Below are positions 8,232 to 17,187 of a DNA stretch of 64,000 nucleotides, one piece after another. The position numbers were made by a program, and so were the translations under genes. Within the stretch, counting starts at the first letter, position 1. Every line of letters begins with the position of its first letter. This DNA comes from an uncultured Pelagibacteraceae bacterium (GTDB taxonomy: Bacteria; Pseudomonadota; Alphaproteobacteria; Pelagibacterales; Pelagibacteraceae), in assembly GCA_902612605.1 (NCBI GenBank), contig CACMDY010000001.1, positions 1-64,000 on the forward strand. The letters run 5' to 3'. Under the pieces are notes generated by a model. That model was not told where the DNA came from and did not search any database. It was given only the letters and a program-made list of their open reading frames with translations.

Positions 8232-11059
8232 TAAGATTTTGATCCAATTTGTTTAGTTATTTGATTAAGTCCTGTAGAATTTGAGCCCTTTATCATTAAA
8301 AAATCACCATTATTTAAATCATTTTTTATTATATTAAGAATTTCACTAATTGATTTAAGTATTTTTCCTCTTTTTTGTGTTCTAATTTTGTTGAATGTTT
8401 CTGTGATATAATTACCATAAACAAACAACTTTTTGAACTTTGCCTTATTAATATCTTTTGCAGCTTCAATATGAAGTTTTTTTGAAAATTTTCCTAATTC
8501 TAACATGTCACCCAGTAGCATAAATTTTTTATTTGGATTTACTTTTAAATTATCAAATTTCTTAATTGAGAAATTAAGAGATAATGGATTTGAGTTATAA
8601 CTTTCATCTATTATATTAACTTTTTTTAAACCGACAGTAAATTTTTTTATATTCCCTCTACCACTTGGTATTTTATAATTAGAAAAAAAGTTACTTTTAA
8701 TTTTATCAACGATATTTAAACTTTTACAAACTGCTATGGATGCCAATATATTATCCAAATAAGGTAATAAGTTATTATTAATTTTAAAATTAAAAGTTTT
8801 AGAACCTACGTCAATATAAATGATGTAAGATTTCGTAGATTTTTTTAATTTAGATAATCTAATATTAGAATTTTTATGTTTACCGAAAGAAATGATATTT
8901 AAATTATTTTTATTTGCTAAATTTGAAAAAAAATCAAAAAATTTATCATCTTTATTCAATACAATTGTACCATTTTTTCTTATGTTGAAAATAATCTCTG
9001 ATTTGGCTTTAGCTATATCCAATAAAGATTTAAAATTTTTGGCGTGCGCATAACTAATATTTGTAATAACTCCAACATCTGGTTTAATTATTTTTGATAA
9101 ATAGTCTATTTCTCCTTTTTTATCCATTCCAATTTCAAATATTCCATAAGTCGTATCCTTATTTAAATTTATTAAAGAAATCGGTAAACCGAATTTATTA
9201 TTGAATGAATTTTTTGAAAATGTTGTGGAATAATTTTTTTGAAGACATTGCCCTAACAGTTCTTTCAACGAAGTTTTGCCTGAAGATCCTGTAATTGCAA
9301 CTTGAGATGCATTAGAAGAAATTCTTATCTTTTGTGAAAATTTAATCAATAATTCTAGAGAACTTTTAACATTAATCTTTTTTTTACTATCATTATTTTT
9401 ATTTTGAAGTATTGCTAATTTTGCTCCATTTTTTAAAGCTTCATCTGCAAAGTCATTTCCATTAAAAGATTTCCCCTTGATTCCAAGGAAAATTTTACCT
9501 TTATTCTGTTCTTTCGAATTAGTGCTAATTTTTAAATTTTTTAATCTATCTAATTTTTTGTTATTTATAATTTCTTTAAGTATATTTAATTTCCAATCAT
9601 TTGATAAAGATTTATTTTTTAAAATTATTGATTTTTTTATATTATCTTTGTCAGAAAATTTATTTTTCTTAATATATTCTTGAGTATTTTCATGTCCCTT
9701 TCCTGCAATAATTAAAACCTCATCAGACTTACTATTTAAAATTGCTTTTTTTATAGCTAATTTTCTTGATGGTATTTCAATTATTTTAGATGGTAAAATT
9801 GATTTCTTAATGCTTGCTCTGATATTTTCTGGATTTTCACTTCTAGGATTATCGTCTGTAAGATAAATATAATTACATAGTTTATTAGCAATTCTACCCA
9901 TTATTGGTCTTTTTTCTTTATCTCTTTCACCGCCACATCCAAATACAATATTAATTTTTCTTAAGCCAAATTGTTCTTTGATATTTTCTATACTTGTTTT
10001 AAGAGCCTCTGGAGTATGAGCATAGTCTAAAATAAATATTGAATTATCTTTGGTTGTTCCGATTATCTCGAGCCTTCCTTTTGCGGGTTTAATATACTTA
10101 AGTTTTTTAACAATATCATCAATTTTTAGATTACTTTTAATTGCTGCTGCAATAGCCATCATCAAATTCTTAATTTGTATTTTTCCAATTAGGCTTGTTT
10201 TAAATTGGTATTCCTTATTCTGAAAAGTAAACTTTATATGTTGGTAGTTATTTAAAATTTTAATTGAATTAATTTTTAAATGACTATCTGATGAGCCAAT
10301 GTTTAATAAATTTAATTTTTTTCTTTTGGCTATTTTTTTAAAGATTTTTGAATATTTTAAATCATTATCAAATATCAAATTTCCATTTTTATTTGTCAAC
10401 TCATTAAATAAAATTAATTTTGAATTAAAATAATTTTTATAATTTTTGTGATAATCTAAATGATCTCTGCTCAAATTAGTAAATATAGATGTGCTAAATT
10501 TAATACCATGTAATCTTTTTTGATGAAGGCCATGACTTGATGCTTCTAAAATTACATTTTCAATTTTTTTTTTCTTTAAATTTGCAAGTATTTTATTAAT
10601 TGTAATAGCATCAACAGTAGTATTATTAAGTTTTAAGTTAATACCATTCGATTTGACGCCTAAAGTTCCAATCGAGGCTACTCTTTTTTTATTAAGTTTT
10701 AATATTTGGTAATAAAAATTGACTATAGATGATTTACCGTTCGTACCAGTTACAGCAATAATATTATTTGGTTTTTTATTATAATATTTATTTGCAAAAC
10801 TTGATAAGGCTAATCTAGGATCCCTTACTTTTATATATAATACACCTTTATTGATTCCAGTTTTAAATTTATTTGATACAATTATTCGGGCTCCTCTTTT
10901 AATGGCATCATTTATGAAATTATTTCCGTTAAATTTACTACCCTGTATTGCAAAAAATATATAATTTTTTTTTATTTTTTTTGAATTAAATTCAAATCCA
11001 TTAAAACTTTTATTAATAAAATCTTTTTTAAGATTTTTAAAAAAGCTTTTTAATATCAT
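8231..11059 (-). CDS. murE-murF: Fused MurE-MurF ligase (meso-DAP-adding and D-Ala-D-Ala-adding)
   Basis: One uninterrupted 942-codon frame holds two Mur ligases. Residues 1 to about 480 are MurE-like: P-loop GTNGKSS (105-111), TNLSRDHLDYH, DYAHTPEAL, and DDNPRSENP with the DNPR motif (403-406) that marks meso-diaminopimelate-specific MurE, then AGKGHE. From about residue 488 a complete MurF follows: substrate-domain GKIFLGIKGKSFNGNDF, P-loop GSSGKTS (591-597), NISYAHAKNF, and the DESYNSNPLS motif. Each half is near full length, so both activities are likely. The protein would carry out two consecutive cytoplasmic steps. It lies between ftsI and mraY where separate murE and murF normally sit. 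Confidence 0.94.
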   Translation of the reverse strand: MILKSFFKNLKKDFINKSFNGFEFNSKKIKKNYIFFAIQGSKFNGNNFINDAIKRGARIIVSNKFKTGINKGVLYIKVRDPRLALSSFANKYYNKKPNNIIAVTGTNGKSSIVNFYYQILKLNKKRVASIGTLGVKSNGINLKLNNTTVDAITINKILANLKKKKIENVILEASSHGLHQKRLHGIKFSTSIFTNLSRDHLDYHKNYKNYFNSKLILFNELTNKNGNLIFDNDLKYSKIFKKIAKRKKLNLLNIGSSDSHLKINSIKILNNYQHIKFTFQNKEYQFKTSLIGKIQIKNLMMAIAAAIKSNLKIDDIVKKLKYIKPAKGRLEIIGTTKDNSIFILDYAHTPEALKTSIENIKEQFGLRKINIVFGCGGERDKEKRPIMGRIANKLCNYIYLTDDNPRSENPENIRASIKKSILPSKIIEIPSRKLAIKKAILNSKSDEVLIIAGKGHENTQEYIKKNKFSDKDNIKKSIILKNKSLSNDWKLNILKEIINNKKLDRLKNLKISTNSKEQNKGKIFLGIKGKSFNGNDFADEALKNGAKLAILQNKNNDSKKKINVKSSLELLIKFSQKIRISSNASQVAITGSSGKTSLKELLGQCLQKNYSTTFSKNSFNNKFGLPISLINLNKDTTYGIFEIGMDKKGEIDYLSKIIKPDVGVITNISYAHAKNFKSLLDIAKAKSEIIFNIRKNGTIVLNKDDKFFDFFSNLANKNNLNIISFGKHKNSNIRLSKLKKSTKSYIIYIDVGSKTFNFKINNNLLPYLDNILASIAVCKSLNIVDKIKSNFFSNYKIPSGRGNIKKFTVGLKKVNIIDESYNSNPLSLNFSIKKFDNLKVNPNKKFMLLGDMLELGKFSKKLHIEAAKDINKAKFKKLFVYGNYITETFNKIRTQKRGKILKSISEILNIIKNDLNNGDFLMIKGSNSTGLNQITKQIGSKS

Positions 11060-11070
11060 TATGAAATTTC

Positions 11071-12702
11071 TTAATATTTTATGGCTAAAATAGGCCCAAT
11101 TTTTTCAATTATATTTTTGGCAACCTCAACAGAAGTCCAGCCAGCAGTATTAAAAGGTGTACCTATTATCTTCCTTTTTTTACCATCATTATATTCATAA
11201 ATATAAGTTTCACTCAATTTTGGTTCATCTAACAAAACAATTAAAACATATTTATGAGAAGATATTGGAAAAATTGAAGCAAAAGTATTTATTTTTTTTT
11301 TAGAATATTTACCCTTTATAGATTTTTGAGCTGTTCCTGTTTTTCCAGCAATTTCATAACCAGCAATATTTGCTAAATTAGCTGTGCCCTGTTCGGATGT
11401 TACAATTTTTCTCAATATTTGATTAATTTTATTCGAATTTTCCTGTGTTATTATTTGCTCACCTCTTTTTAAATTTTTCTCTTTTTTAATTAAAGTTGGT
11501 ATTATTTTATATCCACCATTTGCAATTATTGCATAAGCTTTTGCAAGTTGAAGTGGCGTGGTTGTTATACCATGACCATATGCTGATGTAGCTAATTTAC
11601 ATTTTCCCCATTTAAACGGAATTGGATTTCCAACTTCCTCTATGTCAAATTGTATTTTATTTAATAAATCTAAATTTTCTAAAAAATCTTTAAAATTTTC
11701 TAAACCGACTTTCTGAGCAATTTTGATTGAACCAATATTTCCAGATCTAATTAGTATTTCTTCTGCGGTAAGATTAGATGGAATATCCATATCATATTCA
11801 GAGATTGACCTTCCCGCACATTTTATTTTTTTTGGCAAATTTTTAAAAAGGGTATCTTCTTGGATAACATTTTGTTGAAGTCCAGCAGCCAATGTAAATG
11901 TTTTAAAAACTGATCCAAGTTCATAAACACCTTTTGTAGATCTGTTTATAAATTTTTTATCAGAAATATCTTCTCTTTTATTTAAATCAAAATCTGGTAA
12001 AGAAACCATCGATAGAATCTCACCGCTGTTAACGTTCATTAAAATAGCTGTACTTCCATAACTATTAAAAATTTCTTGAAATTTTATCAATTCCTCTCTT
12101 ATCAAATATTGTATTTCAGTATCTAAAGAAAGCTTTAATGGCTTGTTTGATGTTGTTAATTCATAGTCAAAAGATTTTTCTATACCAGACACACCATTGT
12201 TATCTGTATCAATCTGTCCCAATATATGACTGAAAAGATTGCCATTAGGATAAACACGAGCAATGTTTTCTTCCTCTTTGAACGATTTTTCTCCCAGTAA
12301 TTTTATTTTTTCAAGTTTTGCTGGAGATATTTTCTTTTTGACATAAAAAAACTTTTTTCCATTGATTTCCTTTTCAAAATTCTTGTCTGGGAATATTAAT
12401 TTTAAAGAAATTAATAATTTTTCTTTGTTAATTAGTTGATTTGGATTTATACCTAAATTGGTCACACGCACTGTTTTAGCAATAATATTTCCATTTCTAT
12501 CCATAATAGATGCTCTATATTTCTCTTTTTCTTTTACAGTTTGAGTTTGATTTGTTTTTTTAAATCCTAGATAGATAGTTTTAGACGTAAAAATTATTGT
12601 AATTATAAAAAAGATAAAGAAAATAAATGATATACGTTCAAAAGATATTTTTAAATTTGATCTATTTGCTTCATATTTAAAATTTTCGTCAATATTATTC
12701 AT
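11071..12702 (-). CDS. ftsI: Septal transpeptidase FtsI (PBP3)
   Basis: Class B penicillin-binding protein that cross-links septal peptidoglycan with FtsW. The 543 residues have a cytoplasmic tail, one membrane segment (about 24-47), a PBP dimerisation domain with SIMDRNGNIIA, and a transpeptidase domain with catalytic SVFK (264-267), SGN (320-322) and KTGT (454-457). It overlaps ftsL by 8 nt and lies 11 nt from the murE-murF fusion. All three active-site motifs are intact. Confidence 0.96.
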   Translation of the reverse strand: MNNIDENFKYEANRSNLKISFERISFIFFIFFIITIIFTSKTIYLGFKKTNQTQTVKEKEKYRASIMDRNGNIIAKTVRVTNLGINPNQLINKEKLLISLKLIFPDKNFEKEINGKKFFYVKKKISPAKLEKIKLLGEKSFKEEENIARVYPNGNLFSHILGQIDTDNNGVSGIEKSFDYELTTSNKPLKLSLDTEIQYLIREELIKFQEIFNSYGSTAILMNVNSGEILSMVSLPDFDLNKREDISDKKFINRSTKGVYELGSVFKTFTLAAGLQQNVIQEDTLFKNLPKKIKCAGRSISEYDMDIPSNLTAEEILIRSGNIGSIKIAQKVGLENFKDFLENLDLLNKIQFDIEEVGNPIPFKWGKCKLATSAYGHGITTTPLQLAKAYAIIANGGYKIIPTLIKKEKNLKRGEQIITQENSNKINQILRKIVTSEQGTANLANIAGYEIAGKTGTAQKSIKGKYSKKKINTFASIFPISSHKYVLIVLLDEPKLSETYIYEYNDGKKRKIIGTPFNTAGWTSVEVAKNIIEKIGPILAIKY

Positions 12703-12970
12703 TATTAAATTTAAAAATTTTTAAATCTGTAATTTTTTTTTTTTTTAAATCTTTATCAAAATATATTTTGGAATATTCCATTAATTTATTTGGCGATGTA
12801 AGGTAGTTGTAATCAAATAAAACTAACTCATAAATATCATTGAGAGCTCTGATATCTTCCTGAATTTCAAAAATTTGTTTATCAAGTTTTTTTGTCGAAT
12901 TTTTTGTAAAAGCAGTAGAAATTATAAGAATAATAATTGGGATAAATAAAAGAATTTTTTTATGCATCAA
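12695..12970 (-). CDS. ftsL: FtsL-like cell division protein
   Basis: A 91-residue bitopic protein. A hydrophobic segment (about 4-22) is followed by a charged heptad-like region (KLDKQIFEIQEDIRALND) and a LTSPNKLMEYS segment, the usual FtsL layout of a helix, a coiled coil and a short tail. FtsL forms the FtsQLB complex. Sequence alone is weak in this family, but the position between rsmH and ftsI is diagnostic. The start may be the second Met. The gene overlaps both neighbours, by 8 to 11 nt. Confidence 0.85.
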   Translation of the reverse strand: MMHKKILLFIPIIILIISTAFTKNSTKKLDKQIFEIQEDIRALNDIYELVLFDYNYLTSPNKLMEYSKIYFDKDLKKKKITDLKIFKFNNE

Positions 12971-13952
12971 AGTTCAAATTTTCTATATCTTTTAAGTAAC
13001 TAAAATTACTAACAAACTTTTTAAAGTTACATCCATTCTCTAATTTGTATGCAAATCTAAGTTTTGCTGACCTTGAGGGAGGATTAATATTAATCTCACC
13101 GGATGATGGAGTTATTGGTTTTTTTTTGGTTAAATTAAAATACTTTTTATTTGAAATACTTTTCGGTAAATACCTAGAAGAATTTTTTACTTCTGAGTAT
13201 TCTTTAAAAAAAAACTTTACTATTTTATCCTCAATAGAATGAAAAGTAACAACTGCTATTACTCCACCAACTGGCAAAATATTATAGGCTTTTATTAAAC
13301 CATATATCAGTTCGGTTATCTCTTTATTTACAAAAATTCTAAGAGCTTGAAAAACTTTAGTGGATTTATTTTTTCCACTTTTCTTTTTTTTTACACCATC
13401 AATGATTTCTACTAAATTTTCAGTTTTAATTTTTTTATTTTTTCTTAGTTGTGCTATTTTTTTTGATATCGGTTTTGCATATTTTTCATCACCAAAATAC
13501 TTGAAAATTTTAAAAAGACTTTGTTGGCTCATTTTTGATATTACATCATCACAAGAAAAATCATTTAATCCCATTCTCATGTCTAGTTTGCCTTTGCTAT
13601 TAAAAGATATGCCTCTATTTAGATCAGAAATCTGATTTAATGAATATCCCAGATCAAAAATAATTGCTTTAATATTGTCTTCCTTTATTTGATCGATATC
13701 TGAAAATTTTTTGTTATAAAATTTAAATCTTTTTTTATACTTTGTATGGAATTGATTAGCTACAATGTTGACAGAATTATCTCTATCTAGTGCTACAATA
13801 TTATTTAAGTTATTCTCTAATATCTTTTTTGAATAACCACCTGCACCAAATGTGCAATCGATAAATGTGCCACCATAAAGAGGGGAAATAATACTAACTA
13901 ATTCGTTTAGTAATACTGGAAAATGTTTTTCCAGATTTATGGTGGCATTCAT
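12960..13952 (-). CDS. rsmH: 16S rRNA (cytosine(1402)-N(4))-methyltransferase RsmH
   Basis: Methylates N4 of C1402 in the 16S rRNA decoding centre using SAM. The 330 residues begin with HFPVLLNELV, then the SAM loop FIDCTFGAGGYS, ALDRD, IIFDLGYSLNQI, NRGISFNSKGKLDMRM, and a C-terminal VVTFHSIEDKIVKFFF followed by KKPITPS. These are all RsmH/MraW motifs. It normally follows mraZ directly; here ftsZ is inserted between them, 18 nt upstream of this gene. Confidence 0.97.
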   Translation of the reverse strand: MNATINLEKHFPVLLNELVSIISPLYGGTFIDCTFGAGGYSKKILENNLNNIVALDRDNSVNIVANQFHTKYKKRFKFYNKKFSDIDQIKEDNIKAIIFDLGYSLNQISDLNRGISFNSKGKLDMRMGLNDFSCDDVISKMSQQSLFKIFKYFGDEKYAKPISKKIAQLRKNKKIKTENLVEIIDGVKKKKSGKNKSTKVFQALRIFVNKEITELIYGLIKAYNILPVGGVIAVVTFHSIEDKIVKFFFKEYSEVKNSSRYLPKSISNKKYFNLTKKKPITPSSGEININPPSRSAKLRFAYKLENGCNFKKFVSNFSYLKDIENLNFDA

Positions 13953-13970
13953 TTATTTTTTTGAAGACCA

Positions 13971-15416
13971 TTAATTCTTTTGTCTTCTCAAAAATGCTGG
14001 AATTTCTAAATCTTCTTCTTCCTCAGAGTTTATCTCTTGTGGTGAAGTTGATAACTCTTCTTGAGCATCTGAATTAAATAGCTCTGGAGTATCGTCATCA
14101 CTCAACTCAAAATTCTCCAAACCATTATTTTCAGATAGTTGCTTATCTATATTGCTTTCAAATTCAGAGTTTACTGAGCTAGCTACAGGTGCTTCAGTTT
14201 GAACTAAATCGTCAACATTTAGAGAGCTTGATGACTCATTTGCATAATTAGTATCTATACTTTTTGAATTCAATTCTTCATTTTTCTCTTCTTCCTCTAT
14301 TTTAAGAGCGTTAGCTCCATTAGTAATAATTGAATTATTATTTGTAAATTGGAAAGATTGAGTTGATGCAGAATTTGAAAACTCAGAATAACCAGGATTT
14401 CTATTTTGAATTCTATGCACCATGTTAATTACTGATTTAGGCTCGGGTTGTTGTCCATCTAATGCAGTAGCAACAATAGAAACTCTCATTAATCCATCCA
14501 AACTATCATCCGTTATAGCTCCTATAATTAATTCTGCCTCTGGATCGACTTCAGCTCTTACTTTATTCACAGCTTCATCTACTTCGAATAATTTTAAATC
14601 TTTACCTCCAGTAATATTAACTAAAAGTCCTTTTGCCCCTTTTAAAGAATAATCGTCAATCAATGGATTATTAATTGCTGATTCAGCAGCTTTGACAGCT
14701 CTTCCTTCTCCTTCAGCTTGACCTGTGCCCATCATAGCTTTGCCCATTGAACTCATAACAGTTTCAACATCAGCAAAATCTAAGTTAATAAGCCCCGGTC
14801 TAACCATTAAATCAGTTATACTTTGAACTCCATGAAGCAAAACATCATTTGATAAAGCGAAAGATTCTTCAAAAGTTGTTTGTTCACTTGCAATCTTAAA
14901 TAAATTTTGATTTGGAACAACTATGATAGTATCAACATGTTTTCGAAGTTCTTCTAAGCCTTGTTGAGCTTTTCTCATTCTAGATGGACCTTCGTATAAA
15001 AATGGAAGTGTTATAACCCCAACTGTTAAAATATTTAATTCTTTTGCTGCTCTAGCGATAACATGAGCAGATCCAGTTCCAGTTCCACCACCCATTCCGG
15101 CTGTAATGAAAACCATATTTGCACCCTGCAATATATTTACAATTTCATTTAAAGACTCGTCTGCAGCAGCTTGACCTATATCTAATTTTGCACCTGCTCC
15201 TAGCCCTTTAGTTAAATTTAATCCCATTTGTATTTTTGTTTGTGCCTTGCTTAATCTTAAATCTTGAGCATCTGTATTGACTGCAATAAACTCTACACCC
15301 TGAAGACCAGCATCAATCATTCCATTTATTGCATTTCCACCTGCTCCTCCTACTCCTAATACTAGAATTCTAGGTTTTAACTCTTTTATATCTGGTGTTT
15401 TAAAGTTTATTGTCAT
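13971..15416 (-). CDS. ftsZ: Cell division GTPase FtsZ
   Basis: Tubulin homologue that forms the Z ring. The 481 residues contain [12 protein letters not shown] (21-32), the tubulin signature GGGTGTGS (109-116), the T7-region NLDFADVE, a GTPase core to about residue 320, then an acidic linker rich in Asn, Ser and Glu. The C-terminal peptide [11 protein letters not shown] matches the FtsA/ZipA-binding tail of alphaproteobacterial FtsZ. The position is unusual: ftsZ is second in the operon, 12 nt after mraZ and before rsmH, rather than after ftsQ-ftsA at the far end. No internal promoter is obvious in the 12-nt gap. Confidence 0.97.
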   Translation of the reverse strand: MTINFKTPDIKELKPRILVLGVGGAGGNAINGMIDAGLQGVEFIAVNTDAQDLRLSKAQTKIQMGLNLTKGLGAGAKLDIGQAAADESLNEIVNILQGANMVFITAGMGGGTGTGSAHVIARAAKELNILTVGVITLPFLYEGPSRMRKAQQGLEELRKHVDTIIVVPNQNLFKIASEQTTFEESFALSNDVLLHGVQSITDLMVRPGLINLDFADVETVMSSMGKAMMGTGQAEGEGRAVKAAESAINNPLIDDYSLKGAKGLLVNITGGKDLKLFEVDEAVNKVRAEVDPEAELIIGAITDDSLDGLMRVSIVATALDGQQPEPKSVINMVHRIQNRNPGYSEFSNSASTQSFQFTNNNSIITNGANALKIEEEEKNEELNSKSIDTNYANESSSSLNVDDLVQTEAPVASSVNSEFESNIDKQLSENNGLENFELSDDDTPELFNSDAQEELSTSPQEINSEEEEDLEIPAFLRRQKN

Positions 15417-15428
15417 AATTCTCCCCTT

Positions 15429-15884
15429 TTAGTTATTAAATTGCTTTTCCCATTTAAGACTTGCTCGATTAATATTAGATTTTTTTCTAGCGTTTGCCCT
15501 AAATTTTTCAAAATATGTTGGTTCCCAAATTTGAAATGTTTTGCCTTGACCAACAAATAACATGCTGTTTTTAATTCTTGCATGTTTTAGTAATTTTGTC
15601 GTTATTTGAACTCTACCCTCACTATCAAATTGTAAATTTATACTTTCCGATAATATGGATGTTGCAAAATAATCTTTCTTTTCTTCAAATGGATTTAATG
15701 AGTCTATTGCATTAGATATTTTTTCAATTCGATCTTGTGGCCATGCCTCAATACATAAATTGTTAAATGATGGATAACAAATTATTCCATTGTAGCCTAT
15801 GTTTGATAAATATGATCTATATGATGAAGGCACTGAAACCCTTCCCTTTTTGTCCAATTTGTTTTCGTAGGTTGATAAAAACAT
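15429..15884 (-). CDS. mraZ: Transcriptional regulator MraZ
   Basis: Ring-forming DNA-binding protein of the AbrB-like fold that regulates the division/wall operon in other bacteria. The 151 residues contain the two SpoVT/AbrB-type repeats with DxxGR cores: DKKGRVSVP (11-19) and DSEGRVQI (97-104). First gene of the mur/fts operon, 12 nt from ftsZ. Three TGGG boxes spaced 10 bp apart lie 20-45 nt upstream and probably form its own operator. Confidence 0.95.
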   Translation of the reverse strand: MFLSTYENKLDKKGRVSVPSSYRSYLSNIGYNGIICYPSFNNLCIEAWPQDRIEKISNAIDSLNPFEEKKDYFATSILSESINLQFDSEGRVQITTKLLKHARIKNSMLFVGQGKTFQIWEPTYFEKFRANARKKSNINRASLKWEKQFNN

Positions 15885-15904
15885 AAACCATATTATCCTA
15901 AATT

Positions 15905-15930
15905 TGGGTTTTTATGGGATATTATGGGTT
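15905..15930 (-). promoter_or_regulatory. Putative MraZ operator: three TGGGN boxes
   Basis: On the plus strand TGGGT, TGGGA and TGGGT begin at 15906, 15916 and 15926, each separated by five bases (10-bp period, one helical turn). Direct TGGGN repeats with 5-nt spacers are the operator described for E. coli MraZ. The boxes lie just upstream of mraZ and cover the -10 element of the candidate promoter, consistent with repression. The box strand is opposite to the operon's coding strand, and the significance of that orientation is not known to me. Confidence 0.72.
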
Positions 15931-15948
15931 TTATTTGTTAGCGTCAAT
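15920..15948 (-). promoter_or_regulatory. Candidate sigma-70 promoter of the mraZ-ftsZ-mur operon
   Basis: On the minus strand TTGACG (15948-15943) is followed after exactly 17 nt by TAATAT (15925-15920), so both hexamers are within one mismatch of consensus. Transcription would start near 15913, giving a leader of about 29 nt before the mraZ ATG at 15884. The -10 hexamer sits between two TGGG boxes. No other promoter is apparent in the 126 bp between rnpB and mraZ. Confidence 0.65.
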
Positions 15949-16010
15949 AGCTAATATTATGTAACTCCAATGTAAAAAATTGATAATTATTTGGATTTAT
16001 TTTAATGAAA

Positions 16011-16367
16011 TGCCAGATAAACTATAAGCCGGGTTCTGTCTTTTAAACTTATCATTTATCTAGGCTTTAAATCACTTTAAAGCTCAAGCAACTAACCCTG
16101 ATGACTAGCCAAAGACTGCTTTTAGTTATTTCTAACAATGTCATCTCTACTCAGTTTTGCTCCCAGTGGGGTTTTCCATGCGCTAGTTGTTACCAACTTA
16201 GCCGGTGTGCTCTTACCACACCTTTTCACCCTTGCCTTGATAAGGCGGTTTATTTTCTGTGGCACTATCCCTAGGGTTTCCCCCGCCAGCTGTTAACTGG
16301 CACTGTGTCTTTGTAGAGCCCGGACTTTCCTCTTTAAAAATTAAAGCGATAAGTCATTTATCTGGCA
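16011..16367 (-). ncRNA. rnpB: RNase P RNA
   Basis: Catalytic RNA that trims the 5' leader of tRNA precursors. Read on the minus strand it begins with GCCAGATAA (from 16366) and ends with TTATCTGGC (to 16012), which pair perfectly as helix P1. It contains the conserved GAGGAAAGTCCGGGCTC near the 5' end, AAGAGCACACCGG in the middle, and ACAGAACCCGGCTTAT near the 3' end, the signature blocks of bacterial type A RNase P RNA. The length of about 355 nt is slightly short but normal. A TAATAT at 16381-16376 is a likely -10 element. Confidence 0.96.
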
Positions 16368-16415
16368 AGTAAGAAATATTACTTTTTTTTTAAATTTCAA
16401 CTAAATTTAATTCAA

Positions 16416-17147
16416 TTAAATCAAGGATTTTAGAATTTCGTAAGACTCTTGATCAACAGCGCTACTGATTAATTTTGGCCTGAATCTTCTTTGAAAGCTT
16501 TTATAAATTTTAATTTTTTCTTTATTATTTTTTGATGATTTATAACCAAATTTAAATAGCAATTTATAAAAATCTTTATTGTCTGTCAGTTTTTTTTTTC
16601 TTAAATATTTACATTTTTTTTCATTTAATTTGTGCCATAAAGATATTTTATTTTTATTAAGTAATTTCCAGGGAAATTTTTCTCCTGGATCTTTTTTTCT
16701 CAAAGGAGCAATATCAGAATGTCCTAGGATATTTTCTTTTTTTATTTTATATTTTTTTTTTAATTTTTTAGATAAATTTAAAATTGATAAAATCTGTTTA
16801 TTATTAAAATTTCTATAACCATATTCGTGTCCAGGATTTGAAATTTCAATTCCTATTGAATTTGAGTTGAGATATACATCTTTTTTCCAAGATGAAATTC
16901 CAGCATGCCAAGCAACATATAAATCTGGAACCATTTTCACAATTTCTCCATTAATCTTAATTAAGTAGTGACAACTCACTTTAGAGTTGAGGTTTGTTAA
17001 TCTTTTTATAGCTGCGTTTTCAGATTTCATTCCTGTATAGTGATAAATTAGGTATTTTATCTTTGATCTACTTCTTTTTTTTACATTAAAATTAGGAGAG
17101 TAATTTATGGACATTTTTTCAACATTTTTCTGCATAAATTCAAACAA
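16416..17147 (-). CDS. N-acetylmuramoyl-L-alanine amidase, AmpD/AmiD type
   Basis: Predicted zinc amidase cleaving the MurNAc-L-Ala bond. Zinc ligands of the Amidase_2 fold are visible: H36 in YHYTG, H143 in GHSDIAP and D153 in KKDPG, with the same 10-residue spacing as AmpD; E101 in GIEIS fits the catalytic position. Residues about 190-243 resemble a peptidoglycan-binding helical domain (FQRRFRP), as in AmiD. No signal peptide or lipobox is seen, so a cytoplasmic recycling role like AmpD is possible. Met12 (start at 17114) is an alternative, more conserved-looking start. Divergent from mlaA. Confidence 0.85.
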   Translation of the reverse strand: MFEFMQKNVEKMSINYSPNFNVKKRSRSKIKYLIYHYTGMKSENAAIKRLTNLNSKVSCHYLIKINGEIVKMVPDLYVAWHAGISSWKKDVYLNSNSIGIEISNPGHEYGYRNFNNKQILSILNLSKKLKKKYKIKKENILGHSDIAPLRKKDPGEKFPWKLLNKNKISLWHKLNEKKCKYLRKKKLTDNKDFYKLLFKFGYKSSKNNKEKIKIYKSFQRRFRPKLISSAVDQESYEILKSLI

Positions 17148-17176
17148 TTTACCTTTATATTCACCCTAATTATAAT
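17148..17176 (+). promoter_or_regulatory. Candidate promoter of mlaA
   Basis: TTTACC (17148-17153) and a perfect TATAAT (17171-17176) are separated by 17 nt. Transcription would start around 17183, only about five bases before the mlaA ATG at 17188, so the mRNA would be nearly leaderless. The -35 lies at the very start of the divergent amidase gene. Confidence 0.45.
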
Positions 17177-17187
17177 ATAACTATTTT

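Noticed and set aside
8231-11059. The murE-murF fusion as an assembly or sequencing frameshift
   Set aside because: Both halves are complete and in the same frame with a plausible linker, and no homopolymer at the junction obviously created the join; kept as a real fusion pending comparison.
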